Part shown: in pieces, positions 12,001 through 22,053 of the stretch | How the letters are laid out: each line of letters starts with the position of its first letter | How positions within the stretch are numbered: the stretch's first letter is position 1 | NCBI GenBank assembly: GCA_018398765.1 | Contig: JAHBMJ010000974.1 | Span: 1-32,526 of the forward strand | Length of the DNA stretch: 32,526 bases | Direction of reading: 5' to 3' | Origin: Chromera velia | Lineage: Eukaryota; Sar; Chromeraceae | Position numbers and translations under genes: made by a program | The notes under the pieces: generated by a model | Seen by the model: the letters and a program-made list of their open reading frames with translations, nothing else | Told to the model about the DNA's origin: nothing | Database searches by the model: none

Positions 12001-15000
12001 TGAAGGATCCCAGGAAGCCTTCGCTCTCGGCCTCGTCCCTTCGGAGAAGCGAGACATTCGACCAACCGCAGGCAGCAGCGGCAGAGAGGTACGGACGCAA
12101 TGCGATTCCGTCTCTTCCAGTGAGGGAGAATAGCAGGTCCCGTCGGTCATTGAGCAAGAGACTTTGGCACTCTTTTTTTCGGAAAAACAGCAGAGAGGGG
12201 GAGGAAGGAGGGGGGAATGAAAAATCGGAAACTTCCTCTTCTTCTGGGGGTTTGTGGAGTCAGAGAGGTTCTGCATGGACACGGTGGAGGATTCGGGTGA
12301 TGAACCGGTGTCTGTCTGCGTGGGTGGTGGTCATGTTTCTGTTCCACCCCTGGATGGCGAGGGAGTTTTCGAGGAATGTCAGCTGCGTGCTGTTAAATAG
12401 AGGGAGGGCGGAGAGGAGACCTCTCGCCCTCGCAATGGACCCCAACCTGAGGTGCCACGCCGGCGAACATCTCCTGTGGTCAGTCAGTGATTCAGTTGGA
12501 GAGTTCGGTGGCAGGGAGAAAAATATCTGAACAGCGACCAAGTGGCACGTTGTTGGTTCCAGTCTTTTATCGAATTCGTCCTGTAACCTTCGCTTTCCTG
12601 ATCCACTTTCTTCGCTTTCTCTCTCTCTCTCTCTCTCTCTCCCTGTCTGTGTGTGTGCGTGTGCGTATGCCTGTGTGTGCGCATCAGAGAGACCCCACGC
12701 CCCCCACTCCCACATGTTTTTGTCTCCCTCTGTCACTGTGTGGATCGATCTGTGTGCAGGTACGTGCTTGCCTGGGTGGGACTGATGCTGTGGACGTTTG
12801 GGACCTTGATTGGGTTCGCGTTGGTTCTTCGGTCGATCCGGTTTCGGCTGCATGAGGATAAGATTTTAGCTCGGTTTGGATTCCTCTACAGGTCAGCGTC
12901 AGTGAAGCGTCGCAGAGGCATGTATATGAAGGCAGGAAGGGGCGGAAATGGTGTTGCTCGACCCTGCATTGGCTTTCATTCTTACTTGAGTTGCTTGATT
13001 CCTTTTTAGCCTTCTCGGTTGAAAGAAAATGTCTTCGTCATGGGTTTATCGTCTTCCTCAAACATTACCTGTCTGAGCCCTTTAATCTTCCCCATTTTTT
13101 CTACTGCTGAGTCTACTTTGTCCTGTGAATATGTAGACGTGAGTACATATGTGCATCGTACGTGGGGTTTCCACCCTGCCTGCAGGCACTACAGACCCGG
13201 TCTGTTCGGGTGGGAGGTGTGGGCGATGTCCCGCAAGATCCTCGTGTTGGTTCCTCTGTGGGTCCCTCTGGTAGCACCCTCCCTCCGCACAACTCTCTGG
13301 CTGGCAATCGCGGTCATGTTCCTCTGGGTGCACGGTCAGTGAGTTAGTCGATCGGGTGGGGTGTAGTTGAGTGAGTGCGCGAATGCTTCATGATCTTACT
13401 TGGTTGTTACTTGTTTCTTTCCGGCGTTTTGAATCGTATTTTTGCTGCACAATTCGATCCGCTTCCGTTGCGAAAGAGAAAAGAATTTGCGTGCAAAGGA
13501 ATGCGGGGAGGAAAAAGGAGAATTTTTGGATGTGAATCTGAAAGGTCGAAGTATCAATTGGGTTCCATTCATTTACCCCTTTCTTCTTTGTTGAATTCTT
13601 GATGGCCCCACGGCCTTGCAGCATTCTTCCAACCGTACTCGACGAGCTGCTTCTCCATTTGCAACCGTCTGGAGCAGCACGCGTTGATGGCTTTCTTTGT
13701 CACCGTCCTGGGGGCACAGGTGGTCGGACAACTTGGGGCAGGGGTGGAGACCCTCCGGCTGCAGGGAGACGACTTGCCTGGGATCGGTATGAGTCTGAAC
13801 GGAATGGCCATTCTCGTCATTGCCGTGCTGTGCGTTCATCTGGGGTTTGTGCTCCGAGTCGTGCTGTGGCTTTGCCGCCCTATCCTCCGACAAGTGAGTG
13901 CGTTCATGATCATGCCTTTCGGTCTGTGTCTTAGCTGTTGCATTCCGTCTCTCTCTGTGGGGGGCTGGTTCACCATATGTGTGAGAGACAGAAGAGGTCC
14001 TTTGCATCGTCTCTCTTAATTCCTGCTTCTCACTCCTATCATACCTTTCTGTCTTTCTTTCAGCTGATTCTCGTACGCACAATGACTTGTTCACTTTGCC
14101 CTTTCATTCATGTCGTTCTATGACTTCCAGACACAACAGCATGTTCGTTATTCACCTCCCTGGTCTCCTTCTGATATGCTTCCATCCGTTCCTTGTTCCT
14201 CGCTTTTCCCTTGATATCCACAGATTGTCTCTGTGTGGAAAGAATCTGCCTATCTGCTGCTGCGGCCAGGAATGCTGGACAGTCGTCTCCTGTCTCTGCT
14301 CTCTCTCTCTCCCTCTCTCTCTCTTTGTTTTGTTTGCTTTTGTTGTTTGCAGTTAGCCTCCGTGTCTCGCCTTGACAAGAAGTTCCACTGCGGCCAGTGG
14401 ATGACTGCGGGGTGGAGGAGGTACAGAAAGTCGGCCCTGTCTGGGTGGGGGAGGCCCCTCATTGGCTTCGCCGTGGAGGCTCAGCAGCAGGAGCAGCACA
14501 GCAGTGAGAGGGAACACGGAGCGGTGGACGGTGTGGAGAACGTGGCACAAGAAGAGGGCTCAGGTTCAGAACCAAGGAAGAAGACGGGGAGGTTGAAAGC
14601 TCGAGCGCGGCTGTTGTTCGGGTTCAACTTAAAAACGGATGACGTTGATGCGCCTCCTCGATGCGGATGCCTGAACCGGCGTGCGATGCGGAGGGGCGTG
14701 AAACCTGTGACTCGCTTCACTTATCTCATGGAGAAGGTTAAACGTTTCATCCGTGTGTCTTTGTTCCTCATGCTTCTCTCTCTTGAGATGCTCTTTGACT
14801 CTTGTTGTTGCCTTTGTGGGGGTTTCTTCTGTTGGTCCCGCAAGGGGTGGCATCTGTGGGAGTGGACCCGGGGCCTTCTGTTGCTCCAGCAGAACGCTGT
14901 CGTTCTTCGGGAAGGGGAGAAGGTGGACACCTCCAAACTCTCCCATAAGGAGAGAGAGTCAGTCGACTAGAAAGGGGGGGGGGAGAGACGGTGCACAGCT

Positions 15001-18000
15001 TTTGAGATGGCATGCAGAAAGAGAGAGGAAGCTGAAGTTGTGAACTCGTTTCTTCCTCAACGCATCCTTCCTACCTCTAACGCCGTGCTTTGAATTCGTG
15101 TGTTCCGTTGTATGTATGCATCGGCACATGGCTACCGTGACGGGTTGAATCTCAAGCAATGCCGCAAGCGAACTTTTTTCGCTTCGAGGTTCTCTCTGGA
15201 TTTTCTTTCTCACTCCACGAGTCCCTCGATCCTGCCTCCCTAATCCTTCCTTCCTTCCTTTTCTGACCGACGTTTTTCATGACCCCTCTCTTTCCCTCCC
15301 TCCCTAATCCTTCAGGTATGCGGCTGAGTTGATTTGTGACGTCGTGAAGCCCCAAGTCCAGATGCTTGGGGGACAACTCGATCTGCAGATCACCAACGAA
15401 CTCCTCTCTGTGCCCCTGAGGAAGTGCATACTCAAGAAACTCCGATCGGTCAGTCAGCAACGTTTTGTATCCCTCTTCGAACACTCTCTAGACGGAAGCG
15501 GGAACAGAAGAGACTCCCTGCGCGATCCCGCAGCGTGTGCACAAAAAATGGGAGAGAGGTGTGCGCTTTCACTTCTTAAGGCTTCCACCTGATGTGCAAG
15601 TTTTTCTGAACCTCGGCATTCCGAATGCAGAAAGACTCCTTCGGCTCTCTCTCTCTCTTGTTGCCGCTATGTCTTTCCCTAACTCAAGTTGCACTGCATC
15701 GAGTAGATCGAGTAGTGTTACTCTTCTCCCCATTTCCCCCTCTGAATCCTTTTTTTTTTGCCGACGGATCTCTATCTGCACCCACCCATCCATGAAGATC
15801 CGAATAACCCATTCCTTCTTTCTTTTCCTGCCTGCATGCCCAATCGATCGATGCATGGACGCAGCGTGCGAAGGAACTCTTCCACCAATACTCCGTGCTG
15901 TCGGGGTCCGGTGCGGGTGAGCTGAGCGTCCTGCGACACCGTGTGGGGCTGCTCGAACGTCGTGAGCAGTGGGCAGACCTAGTGCGGGTCTGCAGGGAGC
16001 ATGCGAGGAGGGACCCTCTCGTCCATTCAAAACTAAAGGACTGTCTGCAGAGACGGGTCCCTCTGGAAGGGTTCTTGGAATCCTTCGGCCACCTGCTGTC
16101 TGTCCGTCTCTTCAAGGGTCGACGTGCTTCTTTTGCACAGACATCGTGCAGCTCTGTGGCAGCTCCAATGCAACCTGCCCTCCCCGGTGCCGGGAAGCCT
16201 CAGCAGCTGAACAGACACTCGACTTGCGAGTCCCTTACCTTCTCTCCCTCTCCCCCCCACAGAGATAGGGGAGCGTCCGGACATGGCCGCGCTTCCTTTG
16301 ATCGTGGAGGGACGGCTTCGGCCTCCCAACTCCTCTCTGCCTCTGTAGCCGCTGCACAGAGGGTGGAGGAGGAGGAAGAGGGAGAGGCAGATCCTAGCCG
16401 CTCCGTCACAGAGCCCTGCCCTCTCAACCAGGCTCTGCACCGCCCCAAACCTCTACTGCCCGAGACCCGCCAAACCCACGCTCTGCACATCACAGAAGCA
16501 ACACAAGCCCAAACCCCAGCGGGAAACTTGGAAGAAGCGGCAGAGGATTGCGGGGGCAGAGACCTGGCGGGTCTCTTCAGGAACACAGAAGCAGAAGGGC
16601 AGGAGGCGGGGAAGGGAGAAAAGGAGGGAGCAAACCCCCGTGTGCTGCACTCATCAGGCCGTGAGGGTTTCTCGCGCTCTCACAACCAACTGAACGGAAG
16701 ATCATCCGTCGGGCCTCCTGCGCCCATAGCCCCCACGTCGAACGGTGAGGGTGCAGGAGACTCCGATGGTCGTGCAGCCATGGAGATCCTAGCCCCCAGA
16801 GGCTTTCGTCCCCGTCTCCCCTCCTGGCTGTCCTCTCTTCCTTCTACTTTGATGCAGTCAGTCAGTCTAGAAGACTCAGACGCAGAGAGAACAGAGCTGC
16901 AAAACAGGGAAAAGATTATCGCTCCCAGACAGAGACTCCTCTATGCCGCCTGTGTCCGTGTGCGTGCGTTGGTCCGATTTGTTCGGGCTGTGACTGAATT
17001 GGCAAAAGACGTTCGCAAGCCGCCAGACGGAGCGGCAGCAGCAGAAATGTGTCAGATGACGGTAGAAGAGTTGCAGACCGAGCTATCAGCTCACAGGGTT
17101 GCCGAACAGGTCGAGCTTGTGCAGAGACTCAGGGACCATCCTGCAGAGTGTGTGGGTGTAAAGAGTCTTCGGGGCAGTCGGCCCGAGAAGTTTCTTCCTC
17201 TGGTTGCTGTAGAGGAATCCCATTCAGCAGCAGAGAAGGGAAACGCGAGGGAATTGGAAGTCAAAGAGGCGCCGTTAGCGAGATATGACCTTCTTTGGAG
17301 GTGGAGAGAGTTCAGAGCGTCGACTGTGATCCTCACAGGAAAAGTTCAGAGAACCATGACGACCTCCAGTCTACCCCCCTCATTGGTCATAAGCCGCTGT
17401 GAAGCTGTCGAAGGCGTCCCTCGGACTGCTAGATCACCCCTGGCAGCATCTCGCTCTGCTAGATCACCCCTGGCAGCATCACCCCCTGTTGACGCTCCCT
17501 CATCTCCAGGAAATCTCTGTGCAGAGAGCGCCTCTGCTCCTCCCTCATCCAACCCTCCCAGTTCCCCTGAAATGTGCAGAAGAGTTCTCTTCGAGTCCCA
17601 ACCCCCTCTCGACCTCTCCTCCTCCCATGCCCCCCACCCGGCTGGGTCCTCTTCTTCCTCGAAGAAGCTCCACTTGGAACGTCCCGACTTCTCCCAGCCT
17701 CTGACCACAGGGGGAGGGTCCCGTCCTTTCGATGCTTTCGACGTCCTGTTGCAGTCTCCACGCGAGGCAGAGAGACTAAAGAGGCAGCAGAGAGAGAAGA
17801 GAAAGAATTCAGGAGGGGAGTGGGAGAGAAGGAAAGGATCTTTCAGTGGCCTGAGTCAATCAAGCAGTCAATCTCAGCAAGAGAGAGAGGGAGGGCGATT
17901 CAGAGAAAAAAGGAGAAGAGGGAGGAGCAAAGGTCAGTTACAGTTTGACCAAAAGGACCACCCTGAAGACCCCCAGGACCCGACTTTTCCCAACAGATCT

Positions 18001-18831
18001 ACTCACTCCCAGTTTCGTTCCTTACCCGATCAGGTTTCGGCTGAAAATCCAAGTTTTCTCAGATTCAGTCGTCCCCTCACGGGGCTTGCAGAGGAAAAGG
18101 GTGTTGCGATGCACCCTGCAAGCTCTCTCAGGCAGAGCAAGGAAGACGAGGAAGGATGGAAGAGGGCGGAGTTCATTTCCGAAGAAGAAGAGGGGGGTGC
18201 CCTTGAGGTGGAAGAGGAAGGAGATCACCAGGCTGCTGATCTTTTCAGTGAAGGACCCCGTGCAGCGCCGGCCTGCACGGCACTGGCAGGAGCCCCCGAT
18301 CGTTCCCCTTTCCCCCCCACTTCTTCGTCAACTTCCCTTCCCAAGCAGCTGACGGGAAAAACCACTGCAGCGTTTGCAGCTCTGGGAGGGGGGGAGACGC
18401 CGTTCCTGTCCAGTCGGACACAAGGAACTGCCGCCCTCTACGGCAGGATGCCGCCTCCCCCGGCTGATGTGACAGAAACGCAAGTGCCGAGTCCTAGTCA
18501 CTCTTCAGCCTTGCGCTTGAACAGGGGGGTTGGAGAACGCTCTGCCGGATTGGTTGGATTCGGGAGAGAGGGTCACGGGGATGCATGGCACGGGTTCACG
18601 GTAGGGGGTCCTCTCGGGCCTTTAGTTGAGGTGTCTCGCGAGGTCTCGAGGGTAAGCAGCAACGGTCGCAGGGATGTGCGGGAGGCAGGATTGACGTCTG
18701 TGCCTGTGTCCGTGTCCTCCTCTTCCCCTTCAGTGCACCTCCCTGTGGCAGTGGATGTGAGGGAGAAGGAGTTGCACCCAGAGGAGGACGATCCTCCGGA
18801 TGAACCTGCGGCATCAGAGGCGTCTCCGTAG
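3365..18831 (+). CDS. Giant multidomain membrane receptor: PBP1-like, LRR, Cys-rich, multi-TM, disordered tail
   Basis: Predicted 3,408-residue receptor with 18 exons: 3365-3463, 3563-3622, 3736-3809, 4027-4118, 4342-4360, 4766-4969, 5302-5764, 6112-6604, 6978-7005, 7352-8572, 8869-10787, 11182-12478, 12760-12891, 13186-13334, 13622-13893, 14353-14957, 15316-15448, 15865-18831. All introns are GT...AG and the lengths total 10,227 nt, keeping one frame to the TAG. The ATG at 3365 opens a clear signal peptide (core SLCLILGLWGTFLLWW). The order is: PBP1/ANF-receptor-like domain (about 30-530), leucine-rich repeats (about 680-917), GCC2/GCC3-type Cys-rich region (about 930-1125), a second Cys cluster (about 1464-1503), at least seven hydrophobic segments (about 1506-2172), then a mostly disordered tail. 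It resembles the logic of class C GPCRs, but the membrane part is closer to alveolate Cys-rich multi-TM proteins than to 7tm_3. Ligand and signalling are unknown. An upstream in-frame ATG at 3290 is possible. Some short exons could be misplaced. Confidence 0.8.
6049..6082. repeat. (GT)n microsatellite in an intron
   Basis: A GT dinucleotide run lies close to the 3' end of the intron between receptor exons 7 and 8, shortly before the acceptor at 6110-6111. Confidence 0.9.
6605..6715 (+). repeat. GTCA/CAGC tetranucleotide repeat beginning at the 5' splice site
   Basis: The intron after receptor exon 8 starts with repeated GTCA units that begin exactly at the donor GT, followed by interrupted GTCA and CAGC units. 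The repeat duplicates the donor hexamer GTCAGT many times, so several alternative 5' splice sites exist in register. Confidence 0.85.
7866..8572 (+). other. Segment encoding leucine-rich repeats
   Basis: Part of exon 10. Repeats seen are LDLSRNNFEGQLL, LRNLRLRGNRLQGSLEGL, LRELDVSKNLFSGPIPLDLL, LDFESNRF, LRVLRLGWAGFTGEGLERL and LQDLDLRGNKFRPGLP. The LxGxIPxxL form is plant-type. The region just before it has several Cys residues (CIVCGQQCAACG near 7475), a possible N-cap. LRRs between a PBP1-like domain and a Cys-rich region are not a standard receptor layout. Confidence 0.8.
8940..9490 (+). other. Segment encoding GCC2/GCC3-like Cys-rich repeats
   Basis: Exon 11 encodes regularly spaced Cys residues with the pattern CxxCxPGTFAD: CTPCFPGTFADDSGSDSC, then CRTCPPGTFADEFASERC, then KPCPDSALC. 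This matches the GCC2/GCC3 (ephrin-receptor-like/TNFR-like) repeat common in alveolate and oomycete membrane proteins. A second cluster (VCGVDNECLHG ... CARCEDNWTRSALASGCQKC, about 10507-10610) lies directly before the first membrane segment, as in those proteins. Confidence 0.75.
10633..13893 (+). other. Segment encoding the multi-pass membrane region
   Basis: Hydrophobic segments in order: LLVSKLLLIPLAVAFVTSMV (exon 11), IHLLAALVLPLVALILAFSV (exon 12), CLSAWVVVMFLFHPWM (exon 12), VLAWVGLMLWTFGTLIGFAL (exon 13), VLVPLWVPLV followed by LWLAIAVMFLWV (exon 14), HALMAFFVTVLGAQVVG (exon 15) and MAILVIAVLCVHLGFVL (exon 15). Between them is FGWEVWAMSRKILVL, then FFQPYSTSC and the NRLEQHAL block. 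WE...RK, PY and LE are the conserved points of the membrane unit in alveolate GCC2/GCC3 proteins. A large charged, Arg/Ser-rich loop (about 11490-12290) separates the second and third segments. Confidence 0.7.
17429..17482 (+). repeat. 30-bp in-frame tandem duplication in the receptor tail
   Basis: The sequence GCTAGATCACCCCTGGCAGC occurs twice, 30 bp apart, within exon 18. It encodes two copies of ARSPLAAS. It keeps the frame, as expected for a disordered region that tolerates length change. Confidence 0.85.
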
Positions 18832-20640
18832 CGTGCATACAGGATCGGTGTGTGTGTGAGTGTGTGTGAGTGATTTTATTCCTAGACGAAGTTGCTGAAG
18901 AGGAAAGGGAGGGCTGGGCATGATAACGAAGAAAAATGGGCAAGAAGTGATTCGGGTAGGGGCGGGAGTTTGTTGAACATGCATGAATTGTGTCTGTCTG
19001 TGTGACCTTTTTACCATGCATGTGCGCTTTTCGAACGGGGACTTGCAAGAAACTTCTTGATTTATTAGTTTCCTAAGAGCCAGTGCTTGTTTTGTTGGGG
19101 GGGGGGGGGGGACCTCTCTGTTTGTCTGCCTTCGTCATGCATGCACTAGTCGGCCTCCCTCGTGCATCTCAGAGGACGTTGAGTGAGTGGCAGCCGTATA
19201 GTTCTCTCCTTCCTTCTGCACCTTTAGCCCGTTTTTAGTTACTGTTTGCTGCGCTCTTGTGTCCGTTACCCCCTCCCTGATGTCTTTTCTGGGTGGTGTC
19301 TCATGCTCTGATGTGATGAATGTCCATGTGTGTTTCTTTTTTGTGTTGTGCGTATTCGTTGTGTGTGGGGGGGGGCGTGCAGTATTTGCTCGTTCGTGTG
19401 TGTGCATGCACGCACTGGGCCTTGACCCCTTCAGTAGGGTGGTTGAGGTAGGATGCCTTTCTTCTTTCCTTCTCTCTCTCTCTTCTGAGAGGTTGGAAGG
19501 GTGCATCGATCCCGGTGCTTTGTTTGTTTGTGGAGGGAAATGAGATGAGATGACAGTTTGGTTTTTCCAACATCTTCTCGTTCTATTTTTCTCTTTCTTT
19601 CTGGCTTTTTTCTGTCTTTGCCGTGTTCTCTTCGTCTGATGCTTCTTGTGCCTGTGCTTGTTTTGATGTTGTGCCTGTCTTTCCCTCCTCTTTCTTGAAT
19701 CCCGAATTTGACGAGCACGGACAATGCCAGAGAGATCGGTGCATTGGGTCCAGTCAGAAGGACCGGGGTGTGACTTCGTCTGCATTCTCCGCTTTCATCT
19801 GCCCGAACATGGTATGTATGCCCTCGCCTTGAGTGCCCACCTTATTTATTTCGTTGTCGAGGAACAAAGCCGATCTGTCTTGCGGTATGTGTTTCGGTGT
19901 GCGTTTGTGTACACCGGTAGAAGGAAAGACATGAGCGGGAGTGGCTTTTCCGTTTGTCGGAGGCCATGCCTCAATCAATGGTGGCGATTATGAACCTGTG
20001 AGATCCCGTTGCAACTGGAGAGTTTTTTGGTCCTGTGCCTTTTCTTCACGCAGTGGAAGCAGTCCAGACGTTTGTAGTGCGGTCTGGCAGAGAGAGCAGG
20101 GGGGGTTTTCTTTAACGTTGCGGTGTGCACTTTTTACATTGGACTGCTGTTTCCTTAGTTGCAACCACTTTATGAATCAATCAATCAATCGTCCTCGATC
20201 GAGGTGGTTAATTGGAATGGCTGGCTGCAGAGCGCGGTTGTTCACTAATGCCCTCTGTTAATTGTGTTTGTGTGCATGCGTGTGTGTCTGGTGCGTTTTT
20301 TAATTGCAACGTGCACGAGCTTCGCTGGCTGGCTGTTTGGGTGCGTGCATACAGTAACTATTACAGTTGCTCTAGCTCTCTGCCCATTTGGCCTCCCGAG
20401 GGGAGGAACTTTTCCGTGCCGGTGGTTCGTGGCGCTTCTCTTTCCTCTCTTTATTCGTTCTTCCCTCGCCCCCTCTTTTTCTGAAATGCCCACTTAAATT
20501 CCTAATCCATGTACTCGCTTTTCCTTTCAGTCGTTGAGATCGGGTTGCCAGTGGCCGGCACGCAGGGATGCCAGTGATGTGATTCGAACAGAGTTGGGTC
20601 GACTTGCGCCGTGAAGTGCACTAGGAAGTGCAATTAAAAG
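18832..20640. other. Intergenic region and presumed 3' UTR, no gene seen
   Basis: The plus strand is rich in T and G, with a 15-G run near 19097-19111 and several short GT/TC tracts. The open frames here (for example minus 19785-19135) encode only Lys/Arg/Thr/His-rich low-complexity peptides, the expected complement of T/C-rich DNA, with no recognisable domain. It probably holds the receptor 3' UTR. Confidence 0.6.
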
Positions 20641-20896
20641 CCTGAATTAGTTAAGATCTCAATGTAAATAACTTCACTTTAGTAACTTCATTCAATCGCC
20701 AATTTCATCAATCATGCATACGTAAACTCCATACGTACGTTCCTAGGTACGTTCATGCAAAAATTAACATATGTTACGATATTATAGTCAATATGTAGTA
20801 TGTCAAACGGCAGCCTAGACGACATGCAGTGAAATCGAATTTAGCTCTAAAGTTTTCAAATTTCAATGCTACTCAGCCTTTCAATACCCTACAAAA

Positions 20897-21312
20897 AAGT
20901 TAAGAAATATGTTAGAAATATATAAGAATTTACTCTAGAATTTACTAAGAAATATTATAGAAATATTATAAAAATCTCATTTAAGAACTTAGAAATCTAG
21001 ACAATATTTCTAACTTTTCTAACATTTCTAAGATTATAGGAAATTAAAGCTAAAAAATGTGTTAGAAATATGTAAGAAATATTCTAGGAAATATTATAAA
21101 AATATTATAAAAATTTTATAGAAAATTATTATTAGAAATTTATAGAAATCTGCCATTTTAAAGAAATATTATAGAAATGTTAAGAAATCATGTAGTGGGT
21201 TTCTTAAAAAAGTTAGAAATAAGGTCCAGATTTCTTATGTGAGATTTCTATAATATTTTAATAAATTTTTTTTAAAATTTTTATAATATTTCTTACATAT
21301 TAACTTCTATAG
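20897..21312. repeat. A+T-rich foldback (inverted-repeat) element
   Basis: The segment is built from variants of AGAAATATTATAGAAAT. The left arm (about 20897-21002) and right arm (about 21223-21312) are imperfect reverse complements: the left reads AAGTTAAGAAATATGTTAG ... AAATCTCATTTAAG ... AAATCTAGAC, and the reverse complement of the right reads the same blocks with small gaps. Composition is far more A+T-rich than the rest of the window. It may be a MITE-like or foldback element. No open reading frame is present, and it ends about 30 bp before the LTR retrotransposon. Confidence 0.6.
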
Positions 21313-21339
21313 TGGTGAATGATGATGATGATGATCATG

Positions 21340-21344
21340 CCAGG
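21340..21344. repeat. Target site duplication CCAGG (left copy)
   Basis: CCAGG directly precedes the left LTR and is repeated at 28037-28041 directly after the right LTR. A 5-bp duplication is typical of Ty3/gypsy integrase. Confidence 0.8.
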
Positions 21345-21884
21345 TAATAATTCCGCTAGTAGGCAAGCTAGCGAGCTATACGAGGCTCTACATACACACA
21401 ACTTACTTGAGTCTACTTCGGTATTCGTCTGCCGGGTCCTTCATCATCACTTCGAGTCGTTCTGGTAAGATCCTTTCTGTATGGCTTGTCAAGTAATTCT
21501 GGCTTCGCATGTATGCACGTCTGTATCGCTTTCTAAGTGAATCCAGATACATACATGGATTCAACGTCACGTCTGTTTCCATCTTTCCATCTCTGTATGT
21601 TCACGCTTTATGCTTCTTTCGGATACTGAGATCAGTCTCACTTCTGTTGCCATCTGTTGTTGATGTGTTGCTTTGACAGTGTTGCTGCAACTGTATTGTT
21701 TGCACCGTTAAGGCTGCTGCACGCCTGACGCATGCTCGGCGGGCTGTCCGTTCTGTAGGTCCGCTCCCGCGCGCGCGCCTGACGCACGCTCGGCGGGCCG
21801 TCCGTTCTGTGGGTCCGCTCCCGCGGCCGCGCGCGCCTGGCCCGTCCCACGGCCCGTCGCCGCTTTTTGAATTAGGGCACAACA
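21345..21884 (-). repeat. Left LTR (3' LTR of the element)
   Basis: It is 540 bp and matches 27497-28036. In element orientation it starts TGTTGTGCCC. Its outer end reads TTATTA where the other LTR has ACATCA, so the terminal CA has become TA. It contains a 54-bp tandem duplication (units starting at 21722 and 21776) that is very GC-rich and CpG-rich. Short open frames over it are repeat artefacts. Confidence 0.93.
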
Positions 21885-21900
21885 ACCACTCCCCCCCCTA
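21885..21900 (-). promoter_or_regulatory. Polypurine tract
   Basis: On the minus strand, TTAGGGGGGGGAGTGGT lies directly against the 3' LTR start TGTTG. This is the expected site and composition for the plus-strand primer of reverse transcription. Confidence 0.85.
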
Positions 21901-22053
21901 ACTCTGCTCGTCCTCGAGCAGATGCTGAAAAGAAAAAGACACAAGTCAACATGACACAAACCACTCGACCCTCGGGCCTCCCGATGTCCCGCCAGGTCTG
22001 CCAATCCATCAACGGACATAAACGCAACGGGGGAATGAAATGACCAAGCAAAA

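Noticed and set aside
11024-12157. Minus-strand 377-codon frame opposite receptor exon 12
   Set aside because: It is a shadow of the Arg/Ser/Gly-rich receptor loop. The plus-strand frame has conserved membrane segments and in-phase splice sites.
13901-14352. Possible extra exon between receptor exons 15 and 16 (acceptor-like TTTCAG near 14064)
   Set aside because: Exons 15 and 16 already join in phase 0. The intervening DNA is T/C-rich, and any added exon lacks a matching donor and sensible peptide.
19135-19785. Minus-strand 216-codon open frame rich in Lys, Arg, Thr and His
   Set aside because: It is the complement of T/G/C-rich presumed 3' UTR, with no domain, no splice context and low complexity throughout.
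21601-21885. Open frames in both LTRs with repeated GPTERTARRA-type peptides
   Set aside because: They are produced by the 54-bp GC-rich tandem duplication in the LTR. Nothing suggests translation.
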